17,362 bases of DNA, taken from JAGOME01 sp039812375. GTDB taxonomy: Bacteria > Actinomycetota > Actinomycetes > Actinomycetales > Dermatophilaceae. The notes under the pieces are model-generated. The model did no database searches. It was not told the origin of the DNA and was given only the letters and a program-made list of their open reading frames with translations. The stretch's first letter is position 1; every line of letters starts with the position of its first letter. The position numbers were made by a program, and so were the translations under genes. Where the stretch lies: contig JBDIAO010000060.1 of NCBI GenBank assembly GCA_039812375.1, positions 1 through 17,362 of the forward strand, given 5' to 3'. This document shows positions 14,027-17,362 of the stretch, piece after piece.

Positions 14027-14944
14027 CAGGTGCAGCAGTCCCGAGTGGGCGCCGGAGGCGATGCTGCGGGCCCGGCGGGTCGTGGCGTCGCTGTCGATTC
14101 GCAGTCGGCTCAGCCGCAGGGGATGCTCGAGCCGGGTGAGCCGATGGTCGAAGAGCAGACCAGTCCGATAATCCAGCTCGCGCAGCACCTGCTCGGCGCG
14201 AGTGGTGTGGTTGCCGTTCGGGTAGGCGAAGTGGGTCGCTGCGAACCCCCAGCCGGTCAAGGCCTCGTGAGCCCGCACGATCTGCTCCTCCTGCTCCTGC
14301 TCGGTGCACGTGTCCAGACACGGATGGTCCCACGTGTGGTTGCCGATCGTGTGCCCGAGCGCGACCCACCGGTGCAGGTCGTCGGCCCCGACCTGCTCCG
14401 CAGTCTGCCCCTCCTCGAGCGACCTGTCGCCCTCGAGCCGGTCGGCGAACCGGGCGATGGTCTCTCGCCGTTCCTCGTCCGGCATCGCCTTGAGCCGGGC
14501 ACGCATCGAGGCGACGTGCGCCTCGGGGACGAGACCGGCGGCGATCGCGGCCTCGAACGTCTGGAACCACAATCGGCCCGGCCGGTCGATGACCCCTGGA
14601 CAGACGTATGCCGTCGCCGCGATGCCGTGCGCGGCGAGCATCGGCCCCGCAGTGAAGGTGCTCGCCAGCCCGTCATCGAAGGTGAACCACACGGCATTCT
14701 CGGGCAGGGGATCGCCGCTCCGGAGAGAACCAGCGACCTCGTCCGCGCTGACCGGCACGTACCGGCGGAGGATCTCCCGAACGAGCACGTCGAAGTGCCC
14801 CAGGTCATCGACCCCGTGGAACCCGAAAATGCGCAACCGGCCCCCGGTGAGCCGGCGTGCGACCTCAGTGACGAGCACCGACTGCGGCAGACCCGCGATC
14901 CCGCGGCGAACCGGAACCGGGAGTCGCGCCCACAACCCGCTCAC
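14015..14944 (-). CDS. Polysaccharide deacetylase (NodB/CE4 family)
   Basis: A 309-aa metal-dependent deacetylase that removes acetyl groups from N-acetyl (or O-acetyl) sugars. FTFDDG (87-92) supplies the catalytic base and a metal-binding Asp. NHTWDHP (202-208) is the H-x(3)-H metal motif, and FAYPNGNH (239-246) is motif 3. No signal peptide or membrane helix is seen at the N-terminus, so it probably acts inside the cell on a lipid-linked or nucleotide-linked intermediate rather than on cell-wall polymer. About 110 residues of insert, rich in Glu and Ala, separate motifs 1 and 2. The start is GTG 14944, which overlaps the stop of the double glycosyltransferase in GTGA and has GGGAG 7 nt upstream. 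The frame is open further upstream, but only as a shadow. It is followed after 10 bp by the first GNAT-like gene, hinting at deacetylation followed by re-acylation. Confidence 0.9.
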   Translation of the reverse strand: MSGLWARLPVPVRRGIAGLPQSVLVTEVARRLTGGRLRIFGFHGVDDLGHFDVLVREILRRYVPVSADEVAGSLRSGDPLPENAVWFTFDDGLASTFTAGPMLAAHGIAATAYVCPGVIDRPGRLWFQTFEAAIAAGLVPEAHVASMRARLKAMPDEERRETIARFADRLEGDRSLEEGQTAEQVGADDLHRWVALGHTIGNHTWDHPCLDTCTEQEQEEQIVRAHEALTGWGFAATHFAYPNGNHTTRAEQVLRELDYRTGLLFDHRLTRLEHPLRLSRLRIDSDATTRRARSIASGAHSGLLHLATR

Positions 14945-17331
14945 CGCTGAGCTCCCACGACGCTCCGGGCGCCAGACCGGGACGTCGACACCAGTTCCTC
15001 GACGAGCCCTCGCCACGCCGTCGCAGTGCTCTCCAGGGAGAACCTCTCTACGCACCGTTCCCGGGCGGCCCTCCCCAGCCGGGCCCCCAGACGACAGTCG
15101 GTGACGATCTCGGTGACCCGGTCGGCCAGGCTCGCGGCATCCGAGGCGATGAACCCGGTCACTCCCTCCTCGACGACGTCGGCCACCCCTGCGGCCGGGG
15201 TCGAGACCACCGGCACAGCGGACAAGCCCGCCTCGACGAGCACTCCCGGCATACCTTCGGTGTCCGGGGCGCTCGTCATGACGAGCGCGCTCGCCGCGCG
15301 CAACAGCTCCGGCACGTCGGTGCGCACCCCGAGCAGGTCCACCCCCAGTCTGGCCGCACGGGTCTCGATCGAGCCGCGCATCGGGCCGTCCCCGACGATC
15401 GCCGCCGCGCACGCCACACCACGGTCGTGCAGCTGCCCGATGACGTCGAGGAACAGGCCCGGCCGCTTGCCCGGCTCGAGCTGCCCGACGAAGAGCACCA
15501 GCGGCGGGTCGCGCCGCTCACCGGCGGCCGAGGCCGGGTGATAGCGCTGCGCGTCCCGCCCGTTGGGGATGGTCCGCAGCCGCTGCGACGGCACACCGAG
15601 TTCCTCACACAGCTGCGTGGTGATCGCGCCGGAGACCCCGACCGCCAGATCCACCCGGGAGGCGAGGAACCGGTAGAGCCGCACCCGGCTCGCCCGGGAC
15701 AGCTCCGCGCTCGAGAGCCCCACCTTGTAATAGACCGTCGACCAGGGTGCGGTGCGGCCTCTCGGCTGCGCAGCGACAACATACTTGAGCGGTTCACCCC
15801 CGTGGGCGACGACCACGTCCACCTCGTGCTCGGCGATCACCGCCCGCAGCGCCCGCACGGCACGCGGGTCGAGGCCGGCGCTGCGGGCCCGGCCAGAGGG
15901 CACGCCGAGGTTGACGTCCGGGCGGGCCGCTCCAGGCTCCGAAGCGAACAGGGTGGCGACGAGGTGCCGCTGCTCGGGGTCGTCGCGCAGCGCGTCGCGC
16001 AGCTGCCCCGCGAAGACCTGGGCGCCCCGGTTGCGGTCGTCCGGGAGCACGTGCAGCACGCTGACCGGCCGGCGAGATGTCTCGGCCTGGTGGGCAGTGG
16101 TGGCGGTCGTGGTTGCCGACGAGGTGTCGGCGAGAGCGGCCAGGTGCTTGGCGGATGCTGGCCAGGGCAGCCCCTTGCGGGCCGCTACCGCGGCATACGT
16201 CCGCAGCGAGGCGGCGGCCACGGCGCGCTGGTCGAAGCTGGTCAGGGCCCGCTCCCGGGCCGCCGCGCCGAGCCGCTCCCGCAAGGCGGGGTCGTCGAGC
16301 AGGCGGGTCAGGGCCGCGGTCAGGGCGGCCGGGTCGCGGGGTGGCGCGAGGAGGAGGTGCGTGCCGTCCTCGCCGACCTCGCGGCATCCGCGGATGTCGG
16401 ACAGGACCATCGGCAGACCGCACGCGGCCGCCTCCATCGCGGCCCGGGAGAAGCCCTCCCGGTAGGAGGCGAGCACGAACACATCGAACGCCGAATAAAC
16501 CGCCGCCATATCGCTCTGCTCGGGCACGAAGACGACGTCATCGGTGCCGGCCGGCAGCTCCTCCCCGTCGTCCGGGCCCACCCAGAGCACCCTCGCCCGG
16601 CCCGTGAGGGCGGATGCCGCGGCCCCCACCTCGGCCAGTCCCTTCTCGGCTACCCGGCGGCCCACCGCCCCGACGACGAGCACGTCCTCGGGGATGCCCC
16701 ACTCCCGGCGCAGCCGCCGGCGACCCTCGGGGTCGGGCATGAACCGCGCCAGGTCGATGCCGTTGCCGACCACCTCGTGCCGACCCGGTTTGAGGGCCCA
16801 GCGGATCGTGGCCTCGTCCTGGGCGTTCTGGAAGAGCTCGTAGTCGGAGAACCGGGCCGCGAAGGCTTCGAGCCCGTAGACGAACGCCCGCCGCCGCCAG
16901 GAGTCCTCCGGCCGGGCCCACAGCCCGTGACAGGTGTTGACGACGATCGGCACCCGCGCGACCCGCCCGGCGACGCGGCCCAGGACACCGGTCTTGGGGT
17001 TGTGGGTGTGCAGCACGTCCGGTCGCAGCTCACGCAGCGCGGCGACGAGCTCGGCGAAGGCGCGGGCATCGGCCACCGGACGCCACCGCCGGGTCAGCGA
17101 GGGCAGCGGCACGTGCGCGACTCCCACGGCCTCGACCCGCTCGACATACGGGCCCGGGGCGCTGATCCCGACCGTCTCGAAACCGGCCTCGACGTCGACG
17201 GCGAGCTCGGTGGCCAACAACAGGGCCAGGCTCATGTCGACGGTGGTCAGGTGCACCAGGCGCAGCGCGTCGGGCCCATCGGTATGCGGTCGCGTGCCTC
17301 GCCGCTTGGTGTGCTGTGCCCGTCCCCACAT
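14941..17331 (-). CDS. Double-domain glycosyltransferase: two fused GT4 modules
   Basis: A 796-aa protein about twice the length of a normal GT4 enzyme. Module 1 (about 22-385) has HTHNPKTGVLGRVAG (108-122), the GNGID turn (189-193), Lys230 in the donor loop and a full E-x7-E motif EGFSRAAME (292-300). It resembles the PglA/CapM-type GT4 proteins that act on undecaprenyl-linked sugars. A Ser/Thr/Ala-rich linker (about 400-421) joins module 2 (about 422-785), with VGQLEPGKRPGLFL (Lys622) and the second E-x7-E EGMPGVLVE (692-700). Module 2 opens with SVLHVLPDDRNRGAQVFAG, a normal free-standing GT4 start, so this is a true fusion of two enzymes. It probably adds two consecutive sugars. The GC content is high (48 of 60 in 16561-16620). 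The start is ATG 17331, with GAGAGG upstream inside the window edge. It heads the minus-strand operon. Confidence 0.9.
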   Translation of the reverse strand: MWGRAQHTKRRGTRPHTDGPDALRLVHLTTVDMSLALLLATELAVDVEAGFETVGISAPGPYVERVEAVGVAHVPLPSLTRRWRPVADARAFAELVAALRELRPDVLHTHNPKTGVLGRVAGRVARVPIVVNTCHGLWARPEDSWRRRAFVYGLEAFAARFSDYELFQNAQDEATIRWALKPGRHEVVGNGIDLARFMPDPEGRRRLRREWGIPEDVLVVGAVGRRVAEKGLAEVGAAASALTGRARVLWVGPDDGEELPAGTDDVVFVPEQSDMAAVYSAFDVFVLASYREGFSRAAMEAAACGLPMVLSDIRGCREVGEDGTHLLLAPPRDPAALTAALTRLLDDPALRERLGAAARERALTSFDQRAVAAASLRTYAAVAARKGLPWPASAKHLAALADTSSATTTATTAHQAETSRRPVSVLHVLPDDRNRGAQVFAGQLRDALRDDPEQRHLVATLFASEPGAARPDVNLGVPSGRARSAGLDPRAVRALRAVIAEHEVDVVVAHGGEPLKYVVAAQPRGRTAPWSTVYYKVGLSSAELSRASRVRLYRFLASRVDLAVGVSGAITTQLCEELGVPSQRLRTIPNGRDAQRYHPASAAGERRDPPLVLFVGQLEPGKRPGLFLDVIGQLHDRGVACAAAIVGDGPMRGSIETRAARLGVDLLGVRTDVPELLRAASALVMTSAPDTEGMPGVLVEAGLSAVPVVSTPAAGVADVVEEGVTGFIASDAASLADRVTEIVTDCRLGARLGRAARERCVERFSLESTATAWRGLVEELVSTSRSGARSVVGAQR

Positions 17332-17362
17332 GATGGCCGATCCTCTCAGGCCGCTGCTGCGA

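Noticed and set aside
14945..15412. Extended N-terminus of the deacetylase
   Set aside because: The region codes for the second GT4 module in another frame. The extension is Gly/Arg-rich with no domain, and GTG 14944 has a well-placed Shine-Dalgarno site.

Overview
The window is high-GC DNA with GTG starts, Shine-Dalgarno sites and many 4-bp GTGA stop/start overlaps. Its gene content and codon use fit an actinobacterium, possibly a member of the Micrococcales, although nothing here fixes the genus. Nearly everything belongs to one surface-glycan biosynthesis locus: six glycosyltransferase genes (counting one double-domain protein), a phosphoglycosyl transferase, a sugar aminotransferase, three acyltransferase-like proteins, a NodB-type deacetylase, an ABC exporter and two ATP-dependent ligase-like enzymes. 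One IS66-family insertion interrupts it. No rRNA, tRNA, CRISPR array, polymerase (Wzy) or Wzx flippase is seen.

Region 1 (1-2183, plus) is a tight PglE-PglC-PglD-like module. It consists of a PLP sugar aminotransferase cut by the window edge, a monotopic phosphoglycosyl-1-phosphate transferase and a left-handed beta-helix sugar N-acetyltransferase. By analogy with Campylobacter this would make a bacillosamine-type di-N-acetylated sugar and load it on undecaprenyl phosphate. Region 2 (2344-8664, plus) carries a GT4-like glycosyltransferase, a coupled six-helix ABC exporter that could act as a PglK/MsbA-like flippase, and two GT2 enzymes separated by the IS66 element (about 6188-7698). The transferase genes here are visibly poorer in GC than the flanks, which suggests a cargo of transferred genes.

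Region 3 (8708-9856, minus) is a lone GT4 gene, divergent from region 4. Region 4 (9962-12729, plus) is an overlapping pair: an asparagine-synthetase-like PP-loop enzyme with no glutaminase cysteine, and an ATP-grasp ligase. This pair is the most unusual part of the locus and suggests an amide or peptide-like decoration. Region 5 (12712-17331, minus) reads from the right: an unusual fusion of two complete GT4 domains, a translationally coupled polysaccharide deacetylase, and two tandem GNAT-like paralogues. The first ~100 bp of the two paralogues are almost identical, whereas the rest has diverged.

As a whole, the module would start a lipid-linked glycan with an amino sugar, extend it with several GT4 and GT2 enzymes, modify it by deacetylation, acylation and possibly amide ligation, and export it with the ABC protein. 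The dehydratase that would feed the aminotransferase, and any polymerase or ligase, would have to lie outside the window.
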